Part shown: in pieces, positions 35,914 to 46,400 of the stretch
Position numbering within the stretch: the first letter of the stretch is position 1
Layout of the letters: every line of letters starts with the position of its first letter
Virus record (IMG/VR): IMGVR_UViG_3300042402_004196
Span: 1-56,638 of that record
Direction: 5' to 3' (one strand)
Origin: a virus
DNA length: 56,638 nt
Program-made: the position numbers and the translations under genes
The notes under the pieces: generated by a model
Told to the model about the DNA's origin: nothing
Databases searched by the model: none
The model's input: only the letters and a program-made list of their open reading frames with translations

Positions 35914-37884
35914 ATGGGTATTACTGATGCAATAATATTAGGTTTAGCAAAAAAAATTATTGGAAAAACTGTAACTTCAATAAAAGACTTATCGCCAGAA
36001 CAAAGAAAAGCAATTGAAGAAGCTTACAATAAAGGTGTTATTGATGGAAGTAAAAATAATGGTAATGATGAAGATTACAAAAAACCAGTTAATACCACAA
36101 CAACCGGTGCTGGTTTTACTGGTGCAGGACCATTTGTTGATTTAATAGAAGCAAAAAAAAAGTTAGAATCAGCTTTTAATCCAGAAACAATTAGTGGTGC
36201 TGTAGATGAATTAATTAAAGGAGCCCAAGGACTTGGAAATAGTATGGGTATCGGACGAGCAAGAGCTGAAGAGTTCAGATCTATGATTGCCGATACAGTT
36301 CCTGAAATGCAAAAATTAGGGTTTGACCAAAATAAAACACTAGAAATAATGCAGGACATTCCAAAAACATTGGGTGTCAATACTACATTAACAAAAGAAA
36401 CAATAGTTGAAATTGGGTCAGCATCAAAATTTTCTGGACAAGAAGCCGGAGTTTTAGCTAATAACTTTAAAGGTGTCGGGATTAATTTGGCCGACGTTGG
36501 AGATGAAATGGCAAAAGCCGCAAATTACGCAAAAAGTGTTGGTGTTAATGTAAAAGCTGTCACTAATGAATTAGTAACAAATCTTAAAAATTTAAATCTT
36601 TTTAATTTTGAAGGAGGTGTTCAAGGATTAACAAAAATGGTTGCACAATCTAAAATGTTAGGGATTAACATGGATGCCGTATTTAGAAAAGCTGATGACC
36701 TTTTGAATCCTGAAAGTGCGATAGAATTTTCATCGGCATTACAAAGATTAGGTGTTCAATCAAGTGCATTACTTGATCCACTATCAGCTATGGACATGGC
36801 ACTTAATGACCCGGCGGCATTACAAAATGAAATGGTTAAAGTTTCTCAACAATTTACAAGATTAAAAGCTGATGGTTCAGGTTTTGAAATTTTACCTGGA
36901 GCAAAATTACAATTAAGAGAAGTTGCGAAATCAATGGGAATGACAGCAGATGAATTAGCAAATATGTCAATAAAGAGTGCTGATTTAGATATGAAGATGA
37001 GTCAGATCAGATTTCCAGGTTTTGCAGCATCTGAAGAAGATAAAATGTTAATTGCTAATATGGCTCAAATGAAAGACGGCAGAGCTATGGTAACAATTGC
37101 AAATGAAGGTGGTGGAACAGACGAGGTTGCTGTTGAAGATTTAACCGCCGAACAATTAGAAAAATTAAAAGAAGAACAAGCAGATCAAAATAAGACAGCC
37201 GAAGAAATTGCCAGAGAACAATTAACAGTATTAGAAGAAATTGCCGCACAAATTGGAGGAACCGCAACAGCTGCAACTATGGGTGCCGCTTCAGCCGGTG
37301 CTGTACAAAGAATGACAAACACTGTAAATGAAATGAGACGATCTGTTAGTAGTGTAGTTTCAGAAAAAATTACAACCGAAAAAGTAAGAAAAGCCGTAGG
37401 TGGTCCTTTAGGTGACGTTGAAAAAGGAGCTGTAAATGCTCTAGCCCAAGGCGATGTAATGGCACTTATAAGAAGTTTAGGTGATGCCGGAGATAAAATA
37501 ATAGGTACTGCTAATGATTTAGGTTCAGGACTTGTTGATGGTACAAAACAAATTGTACAAAAAATGAGTGCCGCTGTCCTTGAACAATATAAAGATGTTG
37601 GTGGTGTAAAACCAGGACAAAGTGATATTGAAAAAACTTTATTGGGATATTTAGATGAGTTACAAAACAAAACAACAACAAAAGAAACTGAAACGAGTAA
37701 AACAAATAGTTTTAATGTTAATCAAAATATTGATGTTAAAGGTACTTCAGATCAGATAACAAGAGAAAATGTATTCAAATGGAATGATGAATGGTGGTCT
37801 GAAGTTACAAAAGATCCATCAAAAATGAATAAAGCTATTGAAGGTATTGATAAATCAATGTCAGGAAGTGGCATGGCAAAATAA
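35914..37884 (+). CDS. tail tape measure protein
   Basis: The 656-residue, mostly helical protein is rich in Ala, Gly, Glu and Lys. A hydrophobic Ala/Gly stretch (A-A-Q-I-G-G-T-A-T-A-A-T-M-G-A-A-S-A-G) lies near 445-465, the kind of segment found in tape measures. Length is close to T4 gp29 (590); at about 1.5 Angstrom per residue it would set a tail near 100 nm, a family-based estimate. Its position after the tube and the frameshifted chaperone is the classic tape-measure place. No lytic domain is visible. Confidence 0.68.
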   Translation: MGITDAIILGLAKKIIGKTVTSIKDLSPEQRKAIEEAYNKGVIDGSKNNGNDEDYKKPVNTTTTGAGFTGAGPFVDLIEAKKKLESAFNPETISGAVDELIKGAQGLGNSMGIGRARAEEFRSMIADTVPEMQKLGFDQNKTLEIMQDIPKTLGVNTTLTKETIVEIGSASKFSGQEAGVLANNFKGVGINLADVGDEMAKAANYAKSVGVNVKAVTNELVTNLKNLNLFNFEGGVQGLTKMVAQSKMLGINMDAVFRKADDLLNPESAIEFSSALQRLGVQSSALLDPLSAMDMALNDPAALQNEMVKVSQQFTRLKADGSGFEILPGAKLQLREVAKSMGMTADELANMSIKSADLDMKMSQIRFPGFAASEEDKMLIANMAQMKDGRAMVTIANEGGGTDEVAVEDLTAEQLEKLKEEQADQNKTAEEIAREQLTVLEEIAAQIGGTATAATMGAASAGAVQRMTNTVNEMRRSVSSVVSEKITTEKVRKAVGGPLGDVEKGAVNALAQGDVMALIRSLGDAGDKIIGTANDLGSGLVDGTKQIVQKMSAAVLEQYKDVGGVKPGQSDIEKTLLGYLDELQNKTTTKETETSKTNSFNVNQNIDVKGTSDQITRENVFKWNDEWWSEVTKDPSKMNKAIEGIDKSMSGSGMAK

Positions 37885-37893
37885 ACTTAAAAG

Positions 37894-37901
37894 TATTTAT
37901 C
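37894..37901 (+). promoter_or_regulatory. TATTTATC motif before baseplate gene
   Basis: The 5' T is 20 bases before the ATG at 37914. Confidence 0.45.
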
Positions 37902-37913
37902 AAATAAAAAAAA

Positions 37914-40900
37914 ATGTCAGAGAGTACTTTATCTTTTTCTTCATCGTCAAACTTTAGAAATCAGTTAATAGCAAGAAACTTGTCACCATATACTGTACCT
38001 GGAGTTTTTTCACCTGGCGGTGGAAATACAAACTATGAAACAAATCTGACCGTTACAAGTGTTGTAGATTCTCCAGATACATTAATTTCAACAAACAATC
38101 TAGCAAATTCTTTATATCCATTAAACGAATATGGACCTGAAGGTGGTTTCCAAGGAAAATACACACTTCCTGGTGCTCCATATCCGGTTGAGTCAAACAA
38201 AGGACCTTATGGTCCAAATGACACCCAAATGGATTTAATTAATGAATTTTTTATTGATGCTGCATATATTCAAAATGTATACGGACCTGAAGGTGGTTAT
38301 AGTGATTTAGTTGAAATTACAGATGTTGTTGGAAGTCCTAAATTATATCAACCATATTGGGATCCATCATCATTTGTTGCATCTTCATATTCACCTTACG
38401 ATTTAATTTTTAATCAAAACCCAACTGGATCAAATGGTCCTTTATCACAAGATACATACTTAGCAAGAATTGGAGCAAGTAGACTTAAAAGTTTATTTGA
38501 AGAAAGAATTGCTGCCGAGATAACACAAAACACAATAGGTCGTGTTAACCTAGATTCATTAACAGATCCAGCATCTGCAGCACTTGTTGCAGCTGGAAAA
38601 GAACCTTTTGTTGAAAAAAATTGGAAAATTACAGAACCTGAAAACCCATTAGGCGCCGCTGTTAGTTTAGCAAATAGATTAACCGGAACATATTTCCCAA
38701 CATCATTAATTCCCGGTGATTATTTCAATGATGTAAACATACAAGCACCAAAATTAGAAAGTGCGTTAAATGTTATTAACCCACTTACTGGCGGATTGTT
38801 AGGTCCAGTTTTAGATAATTTTAGAAATCCATCAGAAACCTTTGTACAAAATACGGGTAATGGTCAAAGATCAATTTTATTTTCATCTTTAGATTATAAC
38901 AAATATAGACCAAAATATACTAGAGGACCAATTCAAAGTATTACAACAGGATTAGATAGAATTTTAGATCCTGACAAACCAAATACCGGTGGTTACTATG
39001 TTGGTAGTCCAGAAGCTGAACCTTCTAAAATTGATTCACCTGCAAACCAATTACCAGTTGGACCAGGAGGAAAACAAATTAATACTATTGTTTACGGACC
39101 ACAAGAGTTAGGAATATTATATGAAGGTAACCAAAATAAAATTCAAAATGGTTTAGCTGGCAAAGCACTTACTGATGGTGGTGGTATCGCCGGACAGTTT
39201 GTTTGGACATCCCCAAAGTACAAATCAAATGCTGGATTTAAAGTAGGTGTTGGGGGTGCTGTAAAATCATTAGATAAAGAATATAATGTAATTAAACCTG
39301 ATTATGAAAAATATCAATCTACCGATATTAAATTTAAAGAAGGTTCAATATTAGATGACACCCAAAGATTAATAGATGCTGCAGATACCGTACAAGGTGG
39401 TACTAGATTAAAACATGTAGGTAATGCAATCAATCAAGTATCAAAAGTGTTTAACGATGGATATAAAGAACTAACAAAAGGTTCAAAAGTTTTATCATAT
39501 AAAAATGATTCTGATGGTACTGAAGCTGGAATTGAATATTGTAGAATTTTTACAAAAGATACACCTTATTATACTTATGGTGATTTACAAAAATCAGATG
39601 GTATTACAACTGAAGGTAGAAAGTTTAGTTATTCTGTTTTTGATAAAACCTATAACTTAAATATTGCACCACTTAAAAATCCAGGATCAACAAATATTAT
39701 TGATAATAAAGTTAAAAAATACATGTTCTCAATTGAGAATTTAGCTTGGAGAACATCAGATAGACCAGGTTATACTTATGATGATTTACCTGTTTGTGAA
39801 AGAGGACCAAATGGAGGAAGAATTATGTGGTTTCCACCATATGGTCTTACATTTAATGATGACTCAAAACCAACATTTAACCAAACTACATTTTTAGGCA
39901 GACCAGAGCCAATATATACATATAAAAATACAACAAGAAGTGGTAGTATTAGTTGGAAAATGATTGTGGATCATCCAGCAGTGATGAACACAATTGTTCA
40001 GAAACAACTTAAAAATGTTGCAAAAAAAGAACAAGTAGATTCAATGATCGATTCATTTTTTGCTGGTTGTTTAAAATATGACTTATACGAGTTAGGAATT
40101 AAATTTAATACAATACCAACAAGAGATTTATTTACATACCAACAAGTATTAAATAATCCAAGACTAACATCTGAAGAATTAGGACAAGTTGCTTTTGAAA
40201 TACCCCAAGCACCTGAAAGTAAAAACCAAAATAGTGGTGGTGGTAACAATGCTGACAATACAGGCGATGCTGTTGGGTCAGAATCAAATACTAAAAATGA
40301 AACATCAACAGGTTTAGTAGATGCTTCATCAGATTTGGAGAAATTTATTGGATATGGTTGGTATTTTGAAAACAACTCACCAAATTCAATAACAGGAAAA
40401 TCAACATATGGTGAAAAGGCAAATAATGATTTTGAATATTGGTATAATGATTATACCAGTAAACAAAATACAACATATGTAACAAATGCACCAGAAAAGG
40501 TTTATTTAACAAATGATACATCCGAAGGTAGATATGGCGCAAAATATGCGATAAAAGATACTGGACCGGTAAAGGAATATACAAGAGAAGCAATACAAGA
40601 TTTTTTTACACAAGTTATTATAGGAAATTTTGACATATTAAAAGGTGGATTTTTAGAAGAAGTTAAAAAAATATTAATTGCCGGAGGTGAAGTTGAGGTT
40701 GATCTAACAAGTTCTGCTTCAGCAACAGCAAGTGTTGATTATAATATTGATATATCAAAAAGAAGAAATAGTGCTGTAATGCAATGGTTAGAAAAACAAA
40801 CAGTACAAGATGGAAAAACACTAAAAGAGTTTATTGATCAAAAAAAATTAGTTTTAAATTTCACACCAAGAGGTGAACAAGTTGTAATACCTAAAACAAA

Positions 40901-43094
40901 TGCTGAAGCCAAAGAAACACCAGATCAAACTGATATTTCGTTAGTTAATAGTAGTGGAAGTGATGGTGTGTTAAAAGATAATGTTGATTGTAGGGTTAAC
41001 GTAAGAGAAAGACTTTCGTACAATGCTACTTTATATTCTAGAACTGGAGCTGCAGAATGGTGGTCTATTCCACCAATGGCGTGTAGAAGGGTTGCAATAC
41101 AAGCTATCAGAGCTAAAAAACCACCTGAACCAACACCTAAACCACCAGACCCAACACCGGTTGTAGGTGGTGGTGGAGAACAAATTGAAGTTCAGAACCC
41201 ACAAACAAAACCAACTAATGCTATTAAACCATCTCCAAATATTACTGTTGAACAAAAAATAAAAGATGGTATATCAAAAAAAGTTTTAAGATTTTTATTT
41301 TCTGAATGTGATTATTTTGAAGTTTTAAAAGAATCGGACCCAATGGTATACCAATCAATTAAAGATAAGATTAAATATTTTACTCCAGCATTCCACTCAA
41401 CAACACCGGAAGGTTTAAATGGTAGATTAACATTCTTAAATCAATGTGTAAGACCTGGACAAACAATTCCTATAATTGGTGCCGATGGAAGACCAAAATA
41501 TAATGATGCTTTAAATACATCATTTGGTGCACCACCAATATTAGTTTTAAGAGTTGGTGACTTTTACCATAGTAAGATTGTGCCAAATAGTATGAACTTT
41601 AAATATGGTGATGCTCAGTATGATTTAAACCCAGAAGGTATTGGAATACAACCAATGATTGTTGATGTTACAATGAGTTTTGATTTTATTGGTGGACACG
41701 GATTAAAAGGTCCTGTTGAGGAATTACAAAACGCACTATCGTTTAATTTTTACGCAAATACTGAAGTATATGATGAAAGAGCAACAGCAACAGAAGATGT
41801 TTCAGCAAGAGACAAATATGTTGTTGAAAAAATATTAGCAAATCAACCACCAGTTAAAGTTGCTCAAGTTCAAAACCCAATACCAAAAAGAGGTGGATCA
41901 ACTATTGGTAATTTACTTAATAATACAGAATTAGATTATACACAATTTGTAAATTCATTCTGGACTAAAACCGTTGAGTATTTTGACACGGTTATTAACA
42001 CAAATTGTACAATAGTTAAAAATAATAGTATTGGATCAATATATTCCCTCTTCTTAAAAAGAAATTATTTGAAAGGAACATTTGATGAATACGGAACAAA
42101 AAGTGACATTTCAATTTATGGTAAACCTAACGATTTTGAAAATAGAATTAATAAATTATTTGAAGAAACACTTAAAGATATTTCTAACGATAACGATACT
42201 TTTATGCGTACGGTTATAAAAGAAGGTAAAGATTTAAGGTTAAAAGACAAAAGAGAAATAAGAGATAGATTAATTTCTTATGTTGGAAGTAAAAAAGATG
42301 AATTTATTTTAAATGTTAATAATGACCTTAATAATTTAATTAAAATCCAAGAAGATTATGTTCAGTTTATTAGAAAATTTAATTTACTATTAACAAAAAC
42401 AGATGGCTCACTAAATAGTGATAATATTTCTAACGTATATAATTTATCAGGTGTTACATCTGGATCAACAGATAGTTTTACAGCACTCCAAGATGTTTAC
42501 ACGGCAATCAAAAACAAACATGTTGAATTTTTTGATAATACAGACGGTATTGTTAAATCCGTAGCATATTTAGGTCTTGATTTAACAAATAATATTTACA
42601 ATGAATCTAAATCAATTTTTACCGACAAGTCGGTAACCCCAACTGAAATTGAGGCAAAGTTTGCTCTAGACCCAACAACCGATAATGAAACAGAAACTGA
42701 TAATAGATTTTATCAAATAATGGGTCCAATATTTTATGATGACACAAAAAAAACAGACCTAATAAATTATTTATTAAATAGTTCTTTATATGGTGAAAAA
42801 AAATCAGATGTTGAAAAAATAATAAACTCCGGAACAACAGCGTGTGTTAATCAATTTAATCTTTACACTAAGAGAAATATTGATAAGAAATTTAATATAG
42901 AAAGTATTAAGAATGAACAAAGATATAAAGATTTAATTAAATCACCGGTAGATGAGGCAACATCATATAAATTAAACTACACTTTTACAACTGACGGGAC
43001 ACAACAACAAAAAGAAAGGATTACAAACCTTTATTCAACAAATAACATAAATACGAAGTTTGATACTTTTGATGGTAAAATAAAATTTAATTAA
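37914..43094 (+). CDS. giant baseplate protein with OmpA-like domain
   Basis: The 1726-residue protein has no overall relative that I recognise. The N-terminal region repeats Y-G-P-E-G-G-(F/Y) twice (near 72 and 123). Around 895-1000 is an OmpA-like peptidoglycan-binding pattern: A-S-A-T-A-S-V-D-Y-N-I-D-I-S-K-R-R-N-S-A-V-M. A Pro-rich linker (P-P-E-P-T-P-K-P-P-D) lies near 1070. Near 1210-1280 the pattern V-G-D-F-Y-H-S-K-I, D-L-N-P-E-G-I-G-I-Q-P-M resembles myovirus baseplate proteins. The gene lies between the tape measure and the gp53-like gene, so a baseplate hub or tube-initiator role is likely. Two bases separate it from the next gene. Confidence 0.6.
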   Translation: MSESTLSFSSSSNFRNQLIARNLSPYTVPGVFSPGGGNTNYETNLTVTSVVDSPDTLISTNNLANSLYPLNEYGPEGGFQGKYTLPGAPYPVESNKGPYGPNDTQMDLINEFFIDAAYIQNVYGPEGGYSDLVEITDVVGSPKLYQPYWDPSSFVASSYSPYDLIFNQNPTGSNGPLSQDTYLARIGASRLKSLFEERIAAEITQNTIGRVNLDSLTDPASAALVAAGKEPFVEKNWKITEPENPLGAAVSLANRLTGTYFPTSLIPGDYFNDVNIQAPKLESALNVINPLTGGLLGPVLDNFRNPSETFVQNTGNGQRSILFSSLDYNKYRPKYTRGPIQSITTGLDRILDPDKPNTGGYYVGSPEAEPSKIDSPANQLPVGPGGKQINTIVYGPQELGILYEGNQNKIQNGLAGKALTDGGGIAGQFVWTSPKYKSNAGFKVGVGGAVKSLDKEYNVIKPDYEKYQSTDIKFKEGSILDDTQRLIDAADTVQGGTRLKHVGNAINQVSKVFNDGYKELTKGSKVLSYKNDSDGTEAGIEYCRIFTKDTPYYTYGDLQKSDGITTEGRKFSYSVFDKTYNLNIAPLKNPGSTNIIDNKVKKYMFSIENLAWRTSDRPGYTYDDLPVCERGPNGGRIMWFPPYGLTFNDDSKPTFNQTTFLGRPEPIYTYKNTTRSGSISWKMIVDHPAVMNTIVQKQLKNVAKKEQVDSMIDSFFAGCLKYDLYELGIKFNTIPTRDLFTYQQVLNNPRLTSEELGQVAFEIPQAPESKNQNSGGGNNADNTGDAVGSESNTKNETSTGLVDASSDLEKFIGYGWYFENNSPNSITGKSTYGEKANNDFEYWYNDYTSKQNTTYVTNAPEKVYLTNDTSEGRYGAKYAIKDTGPVKEYTREAIQDFFTQVIIGNFDILKGGFLEEVKKILIAGGEVEVDLTSSASATASVDYNIDISKRRNSAVMQWLEKQTVQDGKTLKEFIDQKKLVLNFTPRGEQVVIPKTNAEAKETPDQTDISLVNSSGSDGVLKDNVDCRVNVRERLSYNATLYSRTGAAEWWSIPPMACRRVAIQAIRAKKPPEPTPKPPDPTPVVGGGGEQIEVQNPQTKPTNAIKPSPNITVEQKIKDGISKKVLRFLFSECDYFEVLKESDPMVYQSIKDKIKYFTPAFHSTTPEGLNGRLTFLNQCVRPGQTIPIIGADGRPKYNDALNTSFGAPPILVLRVGDFYHSKIVPNSMNFKYGDAQYDLNPEGIGIQPMIVDVTMSFDFIGGHGLKGPVEELQNALSFNFYANTEVYDERATATEDVSARDKYVVEKILANQPPVKVAQVQNPIPKRGGSTIGNLLNNTELDYTQFVNSFWTKTVEYFDTVINTNCTIVKNNSIGSIYSLFLKRNYLKGTFDEYGTKSDISIYGKPNDFENRINKLFEETLKDISNDNDTFMRTVIKEGKDLRLKDKREIRDRLISYVGSKKDEFILNVNNDLNNLIKIQEDYVQFIRKFNLLLTKTDGSLNSDNISNVYNLSGVTSGSTDSFTALQDVYTAIKNKHVEFFDNTDGIVKSVAYLGLDLTNNIYNESKSIFTDKSVTPTEIEAKFALDPTTDNETETDNRFYQIMGPIFYDDTKKTDLINYLLNSSLYGEKKSDVEKIINSGTTACVNQFNLYTKRNIDKKFNIESIKNEQRYKDLIKSPVDEATSYKLNYTFTTDGTQQQKERITNLYSTNNINTKFDTFDGKIKFN

Positions 43095-43095
43095 A

Positions 43096-43419
43096 ATGAG
43101 TTTACAATATTACAACAGATACAGTAAATTTTTAAATAATGGAGAACAACAAGTTGTCCCTTATATTAACCTACCATCAAAATCAACTGACAAAAATTAT
43201 ATTTATAGAGTTGGACAGTCAAGATTAGATAAAATATCTTTTCAGTATTACGGAACACCATTCTTTGGTTGGTTAATACAACAGGCAAATCCAAAGTATT
43301 CCGGATCTGAGTGGTCAATACCAGATGGTGCTATATTGACAATTCCATTTCCGTTACTAACTTCATTACAGGATTACAATAACGAATTGGAAAATTACTT
43401 TTTTTATTATGGTAGATAA
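43096..43419 (+). CDS. 53: gp53-like baseplate protein with LysM-like fold
   Basis: The 107-residue protein has a LysM/gpX-like core (about 36-81): Y-R-V-G-Q-S-R-L-D-K-I-S-F-Q-Y-Y-G, W-L-I-Q-Q-A-N-P, I-P-D-G-A-I-L-T-I-P. T4 gp53 (196 residues) is a LysM-like baseplate wedge protein, and P2 gpX is a small relative. This one is short, closer to gpX in size. It overlaps the next gene by 11 bases. Position between two baseplate genes supports the role. Confidence 0.68.
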   Translation: MSLQYYNRYSKFLNNGEQQVVPYINLPSKSTDKNYIYRVGQSRLDKISFQYYGTPFFGWLIQQANPKYSGSEWSIPDGAILTIPFPLLTSLQDYNNELENYFFYYGR

Positions 43420-46400
43420 CGGAGAAAACATTTTAGTTGAATTTGACTATGATAATATAACCCTTGTTGATCCTAATAAAGTAATAGATGAAGAAGGTAA
43501 GGTTAAAGAAAGATATGTCAAACAAGAAAATTTAGTAATGTATGCTAACTTGGAATGCAGTGTCGTCCCAAGAACAAAGTTAGCAATTGGAGCCCCATTA
43601 AATGATAATGTAAGAACAATCTCAGTTGGAAAGATTAATTTCCTTAATCCTGGGTTTAAAACTTTTTTAAATACAAGTTGGTCAGACGAACTTACAGGTA
43701 AAGATACTGTAAAAGGATTAGGAGTTAACCAACCAAAATTAAATGCGGTACAAAACCCAAAGAAAAACGATGATTATTACATCACACAATCACAATATTC
43801 TAATGGAACACCAGGAGCTGTTGATAACGGGTTACTTGGTTTAAAGTCAATTAACATTGATATTAATACCGCTTTTTACCCAACTGTCACAATTAAAATG
43901 GAAGACGTAAAAGGTAGGGCATTATTTGAAGCCGGAAACAATTCACCATATGCTGCTTTTTTCCAATTACCTTATCCAATCTTTTATTTAACAATAAAAG
44001 GTTTTTATGGTAAAGCCGTTAGATATCCATTAATGTTACAAACATTTTCATCATCATTTGACTCATCAAGTGGCAATTTTAAAATAGATTTAAAATTATT
44101 TGGATATAAATACGGTATAATGTCTTATGTGAATTGGGGTCAGATGTTAGCAGTACCACATATGTATAACACATTTGTTAATACTAACACACCAACAAAC
44201 AAACAAGGAATTACTGAAAATGTAACACTACAGAATAATGAAGTTGTTATTACAGCATCAAAACCATCACAAAACAAACCACAACTAGTTAGTCGTGGTT
44301 ATCAAAAAATGAAAGAAGTGTATTCTGAATACAAAGCCAAAGGTTTAATTGACGATGATTTTCCGGAATATACTGTAACAAAATTAAAAAGTAAGTTAGA
44401 TACTTTTATAAAAGAAATTTTGGAAAAGTTTGCTAAAGAAAATTTAGGTACTTTAACAGAATTAGATAATTATCAAACACTTTTAACCGAGTTCTCAAAG
44501 AAAGTATTTTTTAATACAAATTCTTGGTATAGAACATATTTGGATACCAAAATACCTTTAGTACTTAGTGATGATACAAAAGTTTACACCTATAAAAAAG
44601 AATATGATGACGAATCAAAAAGATCGGCAGCAGAAACAGAACTTGATGGTATTATAAAAGATTTTTTGTCAAAACTTGCAGCCAATAGTGTTGCTGGTAA
44701 AAATGGTAGTTATGTTGTTGGAGGCAAAACAACAAAGAGTGAAATACCAATTGATGTTGATATAAATAAATTTAAAAAAGACGTATCCTCTAAAGATGTT
44801 GATTTTCCAAAATCATACAAAGAAACAACAGGTAAAGTAGCTTCCGGTACAACTGAATTGGATTTTTTTAGAAATACATTATCACCATTAATAGACAAAC
44901 TTAAATGGTTTGTTTTTGACGGTAAAAACACTTTTAATGAAATAATTGCTACGGCTTCTAAAAATGTAACAACATTAAGAACAGAAGTAGAACAAAAAAT
45001 TACTGAAAGTTTAACAGAACAATTATCAAGAAAAGATAGTGGTATTGGATTTAAACCAACTATTAGAAATATTTTAGCACCATTCTTTGCACAAGGTGAA
45101 GCTTTTTTACGATTAATGGATGATGTCCATACTGCCGCATGGGGTATTAGAGAAAATCAATATCGTAAAGCGGCAGTACTTGGTGGCTCATCAACAGCCC
45201 AAAGTGTTGATGTTAAAGTACCGGGCCAAACTAATGAACCAATATATCCTTGGCCACAAGTATTACGTGAATATACCGCAACTGATGGAAATGAAAAATT
45301 TGAACAAAAATATCCTGGTGATCCATCAATATCGTCATTAACTAAAGCTTATATAAGTGAGTTATGGCCTGAAGTTGAATTTGTTGAGGAATATATAAAA
45401 GGGTTTATTGAAAGAGAAGCCGATGAACCAGATTTTGGAGATACTGGTAACGGTGCTTTTAAACCAAATAGATTAAGTTTAAATGCTATTGACTTCCCAA
45501 TTACAAATGAAGTATTCCAAAATAAGGAAGAAGTAAAATTTTATTATGAAATATACGAAAGAGTTTTAGTTAATTCTTTTTATTCAAAATTAAGTAGAAT
45601 TCCGGGATATCAATCTAGTGTTTATCTTGTTGAATCCGAAGATGAAAAATTAAACGTAATTAAAAGTTTGGGATCTGAAAGTCCATTTTTACAAAAAAAA
45701 TTAAAACAGTATTTAATTGACTCTGCAAATTATACAACATTCCTTAGACACATTTCAAATCAAGGTGAAGGTGAAAGTTGGCAAAAATTTATTAGAGGTG
45801 AGTTTGTTACACCTTACTTAAAGAATAAAGTGGATAACCCCTTTCAGATTTTTAATAGTACTTTATTAATAAGTGAAAGATCACAACCAGATTTATCTTT
45901 AACTCAAGAATTAAAAATAACTGATTTTGTACAAAATTTAACATCAAGTAATGAGTTTGATTTTACAGATATGTATCCGATAACAAATTTAGATTGGTGT
46001 AAGAATTATCTTGCAAATGGAAAACCATTAAATGGAGATACTGAAGTATTCAACACCAATAAAGTTTTAGTTTATAATACAATTCATAAGACAATTACAA
46101 ACTTTTCAAAGGATGATACTGTAACAACAAAAAGACCGATTACAAACTTTAATTATACAACTGGAATTTTTTCACAGACAATAGATACTAATTTAAAACA
46201 ATTTTATAAAAATAGAAAAATAGAAGAACAGTTCATTACCGAAGGTAATTTGAATTACTCTGGTTATACTGGATATTTGGATTCTGAACAGACAACCTCA
46301 ATGTTAAACACACCATTTTTTATTAATGCAATACAAAATGGAGTGTTTAATTTTAGATATAAAAGTAATGATTTATCACCTTATAAAGCGGCCGCGTATT

